Source of the DNA: Terrirubrum flagellatum
GTDB lineage: Bacteria; Pseudomonadota; Alphaproteobacteria; Rhizobiales; Beijerinckiaceae
Assembly: GCF_022059845.1 (NCBI RefSeq)
Contig: NZ_CP091851.1
Coordinates: 3,100,001-3,164,000 of the forward strand
Reading direction: 5' to 3'
Length of the DNA stretch: 64,000 nucleotides
Under the pieces are notes generated by a model. It did not search any database, was not told the DNA's origin, and saw nothing but the letters and a program-made list of their open reading frames with translations. Below, piece by piece: positions 33,712-41,852 of the stretch (positions are counted from its first letter, which is position 1; each line of letters begins with the position of its first letter). A program made the position numbers and the translations under genes.

Positions 33712-36651
33712 ATGCGACTGGCTCATCCCCGCCTGACGCCGGCCGCGGCCGTGACCTTCACGTTCGACGGCCGGCCGGTCAGCGGGCTGGAGGGAGAGAC
33801 CATTGCGGCCGCGCTCAGCGCCGCAGGCGATGTCGCGCTCAACCGGAGGGCGGACGGGACTGCGCGCGGCCTCTGGTGCGGCATGGGCGCCTGTTTCGAA
33901 TGCATCGTGACCGTCGACGGGCGAATGAGCCAGCGCGCCTGCATGACCCGCATCGCCGCAGGCATGGAGGTCCTGAGCCAGGCGCCCTCGCCGGCCGAGG
34001 CCCGCGCGCTCGCCGAGCAGCGTCCGGCGGAGGAGATCGCTTGCGATGTCGTCATCGTCGGCGGGGGTCCGGCCGGGCTCGCCGCGGCGGCCGCGCTCGG
34101 CGAAGCCGGCCTTGCGACGCTGCTGATCGACGAACGGTCGGACCTTGGCGGCCAGTATCTGAAACCTGTCGCCGCCTCCCATCGCGAGATCGGCGAACCG
34201 CTCGACGCCCAGTTCCGCGAAAGCGCTATCGCCCGTCGCGAAGCGGAGAAGGCGGGCGCGATGATCTGGAGCGGCGCGACCGTCTGGGCGGCGTTTGCGC
34301 CCGACGATCTCGGCGTGCTGCATGAGGGCCGCCAGAAGATCGTGCGCGCGAAACGTCTGCTGCTCGCGCCGGGCGCCTATGAACGGCCCATGCCAATTCC
34401 CGGCTGGACCCTGCCCGGCGTGATGACTACGGGCGCAGCTCAGACGCTGGCGCGCGCCTATCGTGTTTTTCCCGCGCGGCGCGTCGTCATCGCCGGCAAT
34501 GGACCCTTGAATTTCCAGCTCGCGGTCGAACTGTCGCGCGCGGGCGTTGAAGTGGCGGCAATCATCGAGGAATCACGCGCGCCGTCACTCTCATCGTGGC
34601 GCTCCGCCGCCGAAGCGATGCTTGCGTCGCCGCAACTGCTCGCGAAAGGCGCGGGCTATCTGCTGGAATTGCGTCGCCATGGGGTTCCCGTTCTCTGGTC
34701 TTCGCGTGTTGCATCTGTCGAAGGAGACGATCGCGCGCGCAAAGTAATCGTGGAGACTCCCGCCGGCGACAAGCATTTCGAGGTCGAGGCGGTCGCGCTC
34801 AATTCTGGTTTCATTCCCTCGACCGAACTGGCGCGACAATTGGGATGCCGGCACGAATATGTCGATCGCCATGTCGGTTATCTCGCCACGGCGACGGATG
34901 AGAACGGCCGCACCAGTATCGACAGCGTGTTCGCCGTCGGCGACGGCGCCGACGTCGGCGGCTCCGTCGTGGCGAAGCAACGCGCGATCCTTGCGGCGCA
35001 GGCGATCCTGCGCGATCTGACCGGTCGCGAACCCGATATTGGCGTGACGCAGCGCGCGAAACGCAATCTCGATCGCGCTTTGCGATTCCAGAACGCGCTC
35101 TGGACGCTCTTCGCCGCGCCAACGTTCAGCAGCAGCGCGATCGATGATGCGACGATCATCTGCCGATGCGAAAATCTCAGCGCCGGAACAGTGCGCGCGG
35201 CGCTTCGATCCCACGGCGCTGACGCGGGAACCGCAAAGCGCCTGACCCGTATCGGCATGGGAAGATGCCAGGGGCGAAACTGCGCCAGCGCCCTGTCGCG
35301 GCTCGTTGAAGACGCTGGCGGCGCGCCGCCTCAGCCGCTCGCCTTTTTCGCGCCCCGCCCGCCGGCGAAACCCACGCCGCTCGCCGCGCTTGCGGCGGAG
35401 AAGCCGGAGTGGGGCGGGCATCGGCAATCGACGCCGCCCGAGACATTTCCGCATCCTCATCATGATCGGCCGCGCTGGGAGACGCGCGCCACCGACTATC
35501 TCGTGATCGGCGGCGGCGTGGTCGGCGCCTGTGTCGCGCGCGAACTGGCGCAGCGCGGCGAACAGGTTCTTGTCGTCGATCGCAAATCAATCGGTCAGGA
35601 AGCCTCGACCGCAAATGCAGGCTCGCTGCATGTTCAATTGTTGTCTTTCGATTTCGGCGCGAAGGCGCAGGCCGACGGTCTTCCCGCCGCCGAGACATTG
35701 CGGCTTGGGTCACCGTCGATCGCGCTCTGGCGCGAGATTGAACGCCAGTCAGGAGAGAATCTTGAAATCCGCGTCACCGGCGGCCTCATGGTTGCGGAAA
35801 CCGAAAGGGACATGGCGTTTCTTGCGCAGAAGGCGGCGCTTGAATCGCGCTATGGCGTGGAGACGCATGTCATTCAATCGAACGAGCTGCGCGCGCTCGA
35901 ACCGCTGCTGTCCGATACGTTGATCGGTGCGGCGTACTGTCCGGCGGAAGGCAAGATCAATCCGCTGACGGCGAGCTTCGCGGTTGTCGCGCAAGCCAAA
36001 GCCGCCGGCGCGGCGTTCGAGCCCGATGCGCCCGTGCTCGCCATCGAACGCGACGGCGATGGCGCATTCACGGTCACAACCGGCGCCGGCGTCATTCGCG
36101 CGAAGCGCATCATCAATTGCGCCGGCGCCTGGACGCCGCGCATCAGCGCGATGGTGGCGAAGCCGATCCCTGTGTGGGGCGCGCCGCTGCAAATGATCGC
36201 GACAGAACCGACGGCGCCGATGGTGAGCAGGCTGATCGCTCACGCCGATCGCCATCTCAGTCTCAAGCAAACCTCGATCGGCAGCCTGCTGATCGGCGGC
36301 GGCTGGTCGGCTGATCTCGACGTCGCGACCGGCGCCAGCCGGCCGCTGCGCTGGGCCGTGGAAGGCAACGCCTGGGTGGCGGCGCGCGTGCTTCCCGCCG
36401 CAGCGCATCTTCACATCGTGCGCATCTGGGCCGGCATGAATATCAATATCGACGGCGCGCCGATTCTTGGCGAGATGCCTGGCGTTCCCGGCTTCTTCAA
36501 TTGCGTCACATCAAATGGATACACGTTGGCGCCACTTGTCGCGCGCATGACGGCTGACCTCGCAACGCGCGGCCGATCGGATTTCGATATCGCACCCTTC
36601 ACGCTTGATCGTTTCCAGGGCGCATCCGAGCTTCCAGATTTGCGACGTTAA
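33712..36651 (+). CDS. Three-domain fused amine/imino acid dehydrogenase (HcnA-HcnB-HcnC-like)
   Basis: A 979-residue protein from the ATG at 33712 (ATG at 33694 is an alternative). Three units that are normally separate subunits lie in order. Residues 1-95 are ferredoxin-like with LWCGMGACFECIVTVDG...RAC. About 105-560 is an FAD/NAD(P)-type flavoprotein (VVIVGGGPAGLAAAAAL) ending in a BFD-like region CRCENLS...RIGMGRCQGRNC, where the usual third cluster Cys is Ile. About 600-979 is a DAO-family oxidase (YLVIGGGVVGACVARELA). A Pro-rich linker (APRPPAKPTPLAALAAEKP) joins units two and three. It probably oxidises a D-amino or imino acid such as D-hydroxyproline, by context. Confidence 0.88.
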   Translation: MRLAHPRLTPAAAVTFTFDGRPVSGLEGETIAAALSAAGDVALNRRADGTARGLWCGMGACFECIVTVDGRMSQRACMTRIAAGMEVLSQAPSPAEARALAEQRPAEEIACDVVIVGGGPAGLAAAAALGEAGLATLLIDERSDLGGQYLKPVAASHREIGEPLDAQFRESAIARREAEKAGAMIWSGATVWAAFAPDDLGVLHEGRQKIVRAKRLLLAPGAYERPMPIPGWTLPGVMTTGAAQTLARAYRVFPARRVVIAGNGPLNFQLAVELSRAGVEVAAIIEESRAPSLSSWRSAAEAMLASPQLLAKGAGYLLELRRHGVPVLWSSRVASVEGDDRARKVIVETPAGDKHFEVEAVALNSGFIPSTELARQLGCRHEYVDRHVGYLATATDENGRTSIDSVFAVGDGADVGGSVVAKQRAILAAQAILRDLTGREPDIGVTQRAKRNLDRALRFQNALWTLFAAPTFSSSAIDDATIICRCENLSAGTVRAALRSHGADAGTAKRLTRIGMGRCQGRNCASALSRLVEDAGGAPPQPLAFFAPRPPAKPTPLAALAAEKPEWGGHRQSTPPETFPHPHHDRPRWETRATDYLVIGGGVVGACVARELAQRGEQVLVVDRKSIGQEASTANAGSLHVQLLSFDFGAKAQADGLPAAETLRLGSPSIALWREIERQSGENLEIRVTGGLMVAETERDMAFLAQKAALESRYGVETHVIQSNELRALEPLLSDTLIGAAYCPAEGKINPLTASFAVVAQAKAAGAAFEPDAPVLAIERDGDGAFTVTTGAGVIRAKRIINCAGAWTPRISAMVAKPIPVWGAPLQMIATEPTAPMVSRLIAHADRHLSLKQTSIGSLLIGGGWSADLDVATGASRPLRWAVEGNAWVAARVLPAAAHLHIVRIWAGMNINIDGAPILGEMPGVPGFFNCVTSNGYTLAPLVARMTADLATRGRSDFDIAPFTLDRFQGASELPDLRR

Positions 36652-36930
36652 CATTGGCGGGCTGCTGGAAGTTGCGATCCGTCGGCGCGAGCGGTGATGC
36701 GCCGAACGCATGAGTCGATCACCATCCCGCGATTAAAGCGTTTCGGATCACCCGGTCGAGATGGCTTAGCCGCGCCATAAGCCGCCGTTCCCAACGCATC
36801 GCTCTGCGCGAACGATCTATTGTAGCTCCAGCTAGATAATCAAACGAGTCGCTCCCGAGGGAAGGAGGCGCGTCGGCTGCATGATAAGGCGACAATTGCG
36901 TCACATTACTGCAGCAAGCTATATGAGCGG

Positions 36931-37548
36931 ATGCCGGCTCCCATATCGTCCGCGGCAAAATATTCGCCCTCGGTCGCGCGCAACCGGGAACCGATCCTGC
37001 GCGCGCTTGCGCCGTATCTGCCCCGGTCAGGACTCGTACTCGAGATTGCCGCGGGCTCGGGAGAACACGCCGTGTTCAACGCCGCAGCCCTTCCTCATCT
37101 CGAGTGGCTCCCGACGGACGCTGATAGAGACGCGCTCGCCAGCATTGAAGCATGGAGAGAATCCGCAAAGCTGCCGAATCTGCGGAACGCGGTGCGCCTT
37201 GACGCCTCCGCTCCCGATACTTGGCCCATCGACAGAGCGGACGCTGTCATCAGCATCAACATGATTCACATCGCGCCTTGGTCTGCGACCGAAGGGCTCT
37301 TGGAGGGCGCAACCCGTGTCCTAAAGCCAGGCTCGGTGCTGTTCCTCTATGGCCCCTATTTCGAACCCGACGTCCCCACCGCCCAGAGCAATCTCGATTT
37401 TGATGAAAGCCTGCGCCGGCGTAATGCTGAGTGGGGAATCCGCAATCTGGACGACGTGACGGCCCTTGCTTCGAGCCGTAATCTCACGCTCGCAAAGCGG
37501 ATCGCGATGCCCGCGAATAATCTGTCTCTCGTCTTTCGTAAGGCCTGA
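36931..37548 (+). CDS. DUF938-family SAM-dependent methyltransferase-like protein
   Basis: A 205-residue protein with the N-terminal YSPSVARNREPILRALAPYL typical of DUF938. A glycine-rich SAM-binding strand follows (VLEIAAGSGEHAVFNAAALPHLEW), as do the family motif ISINMIHIAPWSATEGLL and GPYFEPDVPTAQSNLDFDESLR. The family has the class I methyltransferase fold, but the substrate is unknown. It starts 280 bp after the fused oxidase gene, in a gap where nothing else was recognised, and appears to be a single-gene unit. The ribosome site is weak (GAGCGG immediately upstream). Confidence 0.88.
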   Translation: MPAPISSAAKYSPSVARNREPILRALAPYLPRSGLVLEIAAGSGEHAVFNAAALPHLEWLPTDADRDALASIEAWRESAKLPNLRNAVRLDASAPDTWPIDRADAVISINMIHIAPWSATEGLLEGATRVLKPGSVLFLYGPYFEPDVPTAQSNLDFDESLRRRNAEWGIRNLDDVTALASSRNLTLAKRIAMPANNLSLVFRKA

Positions 37549-37677
37549 CGGCGTAACGCGTCAAAGCTGCGCTTCGGATTCGCTCTCCCAAGCCGGGCAT
37601 AGCAGTGCGGCCACAACCGAGACCGCTGCTCTTTGAACCAATCGCGTATCGGTCGGATTGATAGCTCGTCTCGGCGA

Positions 37678-37870
37678 TTAACGGACGACGACATTCACTC
37701 TCACCGTCGCGGGGCGCACAATGCCGCCTCTATCCATTGAGTCACGTTGATAGACGAACTGATCCGCGCCTTTGAAGCCTTGCTGTGACTGGTAGACGAC
37801 CTTGGTTCCCGACACATCCACGACGCCGTGCGCTTGACGCTGCAGGAGTCGCGTATCTGACACGCCGCGC
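37678..37870 (-). pseudogene. C-terminal fragment of Ig-like/cadherin-like domain protein
   Basis: About 60 codons read QAHGVVDVSGTKVVYQSQQG, then GFKGADQFVYQR and PATVRVNVVVR before the stop at 37678. The pattern (G-V-V..Y....GF-G-D-F-Y...V-V-V) is that of bacterial Ig/cadherin-like repeats at the end of secreted proteins. Upstream it joins, out of its own context, to a type I secretion ATPase fragment near 37870. It is the 3' part of a three-gene chimera and has no start of its own. Confidence 0.55.
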
Positions 37871-38330
37871 GGAGTTGGGCTCGTCCAGCGCCACGAGGAA
37901 AGGATCGCCATAGAGCGCGCGGGCCAAGGCCACGCGCTGACGCTGTCCCGTCGACAGGGCTGTCCCGGATTCTCCGATGCGCGTCTGGTAGCCGTCCGAC
38001 AGCCTCAGGATCATCTCGTGGACATTGGCCGCCTTGGCTGCGGCGATGATCGCCGCAGAGTCTGCCTGTTCATCGAAGCGCGCGATATTCTCGGCGACCG
38101 TGCCCTCGATCAACTCGATATCCTGCGGGAGATAGCCGACGTGGTTTCCCCGCGCCGCGGCGCTCCATTGATCGAGCGCCGCTCCATCGAGACGGACCTG
38201 CCCCTTCAGCAGCGGCCAGACGCCGACCACGCCCCGCGCCAATGTCGACTTGCCCGACGCGCTGGGGCCGATGATGCCGAGCCCTTGCCCCGCCTGCATG
38301 TCGAAGCGGACATTCTGGACGATGGGCTGT
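37871..38330 (-). pseudogene. Internal fragment of PrtD-type type I secretion ATPase
   Basis: The frame carries an ABC nucleotide-binding domain: Walker A GPSASGKST, PQDIELIEGTVAENIARF, a degenerate signature [15 protein letters not shown], and Walker B FLVALDEPNS. This wording is typical of PrtD/type I secretion exporters. The expected continuation (NLD) is missing, because sequence after LDEPNS switches to the Ig-like fragment at about 37870. The membrane domain that should precede it is replaced by an RTX-like sequence at about 38330. Both ends are therefore truncated and the gene is dead. Confidence 0.75.
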
Positions 38331-38966
38331 TCGCTCTGAGAATCCATCGCCATCATAGTCAAAATGCACCGCCGAAGCACCGGCGTTCCCAGAAACTCCC
38401 AACGCGGAAAGTTCGACACCGTCGCCGTCGAGATCAAGTATCAGGGGATCTCTTAGCCTTTGGACTAGCGGAGAGATAATTCCGGCGTAAGCCGTATCGA
38501 GAATTTCGCCAAATACGGAAGCAAAGCCACGAGCTTTGAATGCGGCAAGAGCATCGAAAAATTCGAACACAGCAGGCGCTATTGTCGCGTTAGCACCCGG
38601 AAGTTTCCCGGTTCCGTATCCCTTGGTTACGATCCATATTTCATCGCCTCGCTGAACAACTTCTCGGAATACTGTACCTGGATAAAGAACGCGCCCAAGC
38701 AAGGTCGTATTGATAATCGTGAGACCTTCTGGATCCACTGTATGCGTGACGGGTCCTACAGGGACCGCGAAGGACCAGTCTCCGTCGGATCTGTCGCTCG
38801 GCCAAAAGGTCGGCGCCGCGTAGGGCCGCAGCGCTTGAAACACAGAGTCTGCGGTGGCGCCATCTGAGAGTCGCCCAACTCGCGTTTCGGCCGTGTAAAC
38901 ATGGGGCCCCCAAAGGCCAAGCTCTTGACCGTCAAGGATTGTGAAGGTCGAGGTCAAATTGCTCAT
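38331..38966 (-). pseudogene. N-terminal part of RTX-like calcium-binding protein, truncated
   Basis: About 212 codons from an ATG at 38966. The last 60 residues read LRDPLILDLDGDGVELSALG and VHFDYDGDGFSERT, a motif common in large secreted hemolysin/RTX-type proteins with Asp-rich calcium loops. The frame then runs into the ABC ATPase fragment out of frame and stops at 38070, giving a nonsense tail. It begins 28 bp after the amber-split membrane gene, so the two were probably one operon. The adjacent secretion ATPase piece suggests a broken secretion locus. Confidence 0.65.
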
Positions 38967-38993
38967 GAGTCTCGCTCTTATGTTGTCTTCAGA

Positions 38994-39416
38994 TCAGCTT
39001 TGATAACGCCGCAACAGCTTCAAAACTGCTGTGATTCCTTGCGCCAGCAGAAGGCCAAGTGCATTCAAGACGACAGCGCCCAGTACATATATCGTGAAAT
39101 GAAGCCAAGCTAACGATGTCGGGTCTCCATCAATGAACCGTGGCCGGCCAGATGAAAATGCCGTAACTTTTCCTGCATAAGCGCCGCCGAAAACAAAAAG
39201 CGCTGCAATCGCTACCAGCGCTATGTTCGTAAGAATGAATCCGATTAGCTAAGATGCTGCGGCAAACGGCTTTGCTATCCACGCGACGACAAAAAAAATA
39301 ATCGTAAATGTGATGCCCAAGGTAAGCGCCCCAACCCCGGGGTTCCCGAGGATAGCGAACGCGACAACGTACACTGCTAACAAACAAAAGAATCTCAGTG
39401 CGCTCCCGGTCATCAT
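38994..39416 (-). pseudogene. Four-helix membrane protein gene interrupted by in-frame TAG
   Basis: From the ATG at 39416 the frame encodes 55 residues with two hydrophobic helices, then TAG at 39249-39251. The same frame then runs another 84 codons (beginning LIGFILTNIALVAIAALFVF) to TGA at 38994-38996. Those codons form two more hydrophobic helices and a charged LLRRYQS end. A continuous gene of about 139 residues is the simplest origin. The rest of the frame has no other lesion, so the stop is recent or read through. The function is not recognised. Confidence 0.6.
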
Positions 39417-40729
39417 GGACTGCCTTTGTTGGATCCGAAACATTCAACGAGTCATCTGCTCGATTGATGTCCTCGATAAAGGGCATCAGAGACAACGCGA
39501 ACCCACGGCAATGGGAATCTCCTAGTTGTCTGCAGCATGCATCGGCGCGCTTTCGAGGCGTTCAGGCATGCGCCGAAATACGCGCATCGCCATTTACGGC
39601 TCGTCGTTGCGGTCATGTTCTCGAAGCAAGTGCGATCTGCCGCGCATTAGAAGCAACCTGATTGGTTTCGAGCACGGATATGCAATCTTCGCCGCAAATC
39701 ACGTTGCGTCAAAGATGCACAGCGACGCGACCTCTGCAATACATTGCCAAAGAGGACCTCGAAATAATTCGCGGAAATCCCCCCGTGTCGACAATGTCGA
39801 CAAGCAATCTCCACATGTGAAGATTCACGTCGGAATTTGTGAAATCGGATGTGTCGGCTAAAGGTCGTCAGCTTCAGCCGCTGGATCAATGTGCGCTCTG
39901 CTGAGTATAACAAGCGATCGTCGATCCAATCATATCGGCGAGTTGCTGCGATCTTCATTGCGCCAATTAAATGCGGTGCGCCTTTAAGGCTCCATCTCCG
40001 CTCCCAAACAAGACGCGGAACGCTCAGCAAGATCATCGCATCGAAAGCGAACTCGCCCCCAACGGCGAATGACCAATTGATGCGCTCCTGGAGATCACAA
40101 GCTATCAAGATTGGTCGCGCGCGTATCGATACCTATCCCTGCAATGGGCGGGACCTCAAAATTCGCGAATAGCGCTTCCCTATTTTTCTTGAGTTCCCAC
40201 CCGCGCTGAGATTGCCGCCAGATCCGAGCTCCACTGGCGTTCATCATCTGCACTGTAAAATAAATTCCGGCCGCGCCAATAGCTGCCCTTCCCAGCGCAT
40301 CTCGTGAGCGGACGTTCGTGACGGCTGCAGGGATGACATCCGAAATGTGCGGGTGTCGCCGAGAGCCGCGGCGACGCATTAATACGGATGTCTTACCAAC
40401 TGCCCGAACGCTAAACCCAGAACATCGCCACAGCGGCGGCGATGTCTATTTCGAGGACGCAGACGGCGCCTTCCATTTGGAGCATCTAAGATAAATCCAG
40501 CAGTGCCGAGGCCTCTGATACCCGAGTTCAGTGGCGATCAAGGACAATGAAGTCGAGACCTGTATCGCTGAAACCCGAGCAGCGTCGCACACAGCTCACC
40601 GACTTCATCGCTGACTGTAATTTCGACCAACGGCTCAAACGCTCTGCAGTTCACGAATAGGTCTACGAACTCTGGATGAAAGAGCGATACAACTCGGCTT
40701 CAACCGGGTAAAATGTCGCGGCCAAACAT
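39417..40729. other. Long region without supported gene
   Basis: No coding sequence was convincing in these 1.3 kb. Leftward frames at 39647-40108 and 40095-40379 lack ribosome sites and known motifs. A tandem TGTCGACAA pair occurs at 39786-39794 and 39795-39803. Between 40556 and 40710 a rightward reading gives protein-like pieces with in-frame stops, possibly relics. No insertion-sequence ends or target duplications were seen. Confidence 0.45.
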
Positions 40730-41746
40730 CTATCCGGTTGGATTCGCCGATGCGCGGATGACAAGCGTGCATGGCAGTCTGACCTGTCTCGCGGAGGGCG
40801 GCGTCAAGCCGCGCATCCGTTCCAGCAGCATCGTCGCAGCATGGCGCCCCATTTCGGCCAGATCCCACCGGATTGCTGTAATGGGCGGCGTATAGAGCTC
40901 CGCGAGATCGGAGTCGCTGCCCGCAACGAGCGACACATCTTTCCCCACGTCGCGCCCGAGCGTTCGGATGGCGCGCAAGCTTCCGCCGAGCATGTCCATT
41001 GCGGCGACGAAAATCGCGGTTGGAGGATCGGGTGAATCCAGCAGGAACATGGTTTCGCGAAACGCGTCCTCCTGCGTCAAGACGTGATCGCGCAGCAACT
41101 CCGGCTCAGGGCGAAGGCTCATTCGAGCGAAGGCCTCGTGATAGCCTTCAACGCGGCTGCGCGAGGGATAGGCCTTGGTGTCGCCAACCAGCATCGCGAT
41201 GCGCCGATGACCCAGATCGATGAGATGGCGGACTGCGAGCAAAGCTCCGCTGCGATGATCGACGATCACCCGATCCAACGATGCGATATGGTCGCGGTCG
41301 ATGAGAAGAATCGGCATGGAGCTTGCCGCGACGGCCGCCGCTACGCTTGGATGCTGCTCGTCGCTGATCGTCATCATCACGCCGTCGACGCGCCGTCGCG
41401 AGAAAGCGCGGAGCAGTTCGAGTTCGACAACCGGGCTGTTGGTGGTGCTCGACAGCAGCAGCGTATAGCCGTTGTCGCGCAGGACGCGCTCGGCCTCCTT
41501 GATGTAGGCGCCGAACCTCGGGATGTCGAAATCGCGGATCGCGCAAGCAACGAGCTTGGTCGCTCCGCCGCGCATGCTCTGGGCGATGAGGTCGCGCTCG
41601 TAGCCCAAGGCTTCGATCGCCGCCTGCACCTTGCGGCGAATTGGCTCGGCGACAGTCGGATTCTGATTGAGAACCCGTGAAACCGTCCCCACCGCAACGC
41701 CGGCGGCGCGGGCGACATCACGGATTTTCACGCCGCTTTCTTGCAT
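40730..41746 (-). CDS. LacI-family transcriptional repressor
   Basis: A 338-residue regulator. The N-terminal helix-turn-helix and hinge read VKIRDVARAAGVAVGTVSRVLNQNPTV and VQAAIEALGYERDLIAQSMR, described in parts, over residues 4-60. The periplasmic-binding-like effector domain follows (VACAIRDFDIPRFGAYIKEAERVL, DGVMMTISDEQ). It is divergent from an MFS gene. Two identical palindromes ATGAACCGGTTCAT, at 41800-41813 and 43079-43092, are the likely operators because LacI proteins recognise such CG-centred palindromes. The effector is probably the compound taken up or degraded by the downstream operon. Confidence 0.93.
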   Translation of the reverse strand: MQESGVKIRDVARAAGVAVGTVSRVLNQNPTVAEPIRRKVQAAIEALGYERDLIAQSMRGGATKLVACAIRDFDIPRFGAYIKEAERVLRDNGYTLLLSSTTNSPVVELELLRAFSRRRVDGVMMTISDEQHPSVAAAVAASSMPILLIDRDHIASLDRVIVDHRSGALLAVRHLIDLGHRRIAMLVGDTKAYPSRSRVEGYHEAFARMSLRPEPELLRDHVLTQEDAFRETMFLLDSPDPPTAIFVAAMDMLGGSLRAIRTLGRDVGKDVSLVAGSDSDLAELYTPPITAIRWDLAEMGRHAATMLLERMRGLTPPSARQVRLPCTLVIRASANPTG

Positions 41747-41799
41747 TGCTCTTGAGCCCCTTCGGTAACCTCGGAGGGGGCAATCTTGACGCCCTCCAG

Positions 41800-41813
41800 A
41801 TGAACCGGTTCAT
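41800..41813. promoter_or_regulatory. LacI-type operator O1
   Basis: ATGAACCGGTTCAT is a perfect 14-bp palindrome centred on CG. It lies between a TTGACG hexamer (41785-41790) and a possible -10 sequence TCATAT (41810-41815), so a bound repressor would block the rightward MFS promoter and perhaps the LacI gene. An identical copy occurs at 43079-43092. Confidence 0.75.
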
Positions 41814-41852
41814 ATCCGTCACTACCAAATACGGCAAGGGTGATGGAGTTTC

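Noticed and set aside
39647-40108. Leftward 153-codon frame in the gene-free region
   Set aside because: It has no ribosome site, motif or neighbour context, and its composition is not convincing.
40556-40710. Possible transposase tail
   Set aside because: The reading is interrupted by stops and has no DDE or HTH motif; no terminal repeats were found nearby.
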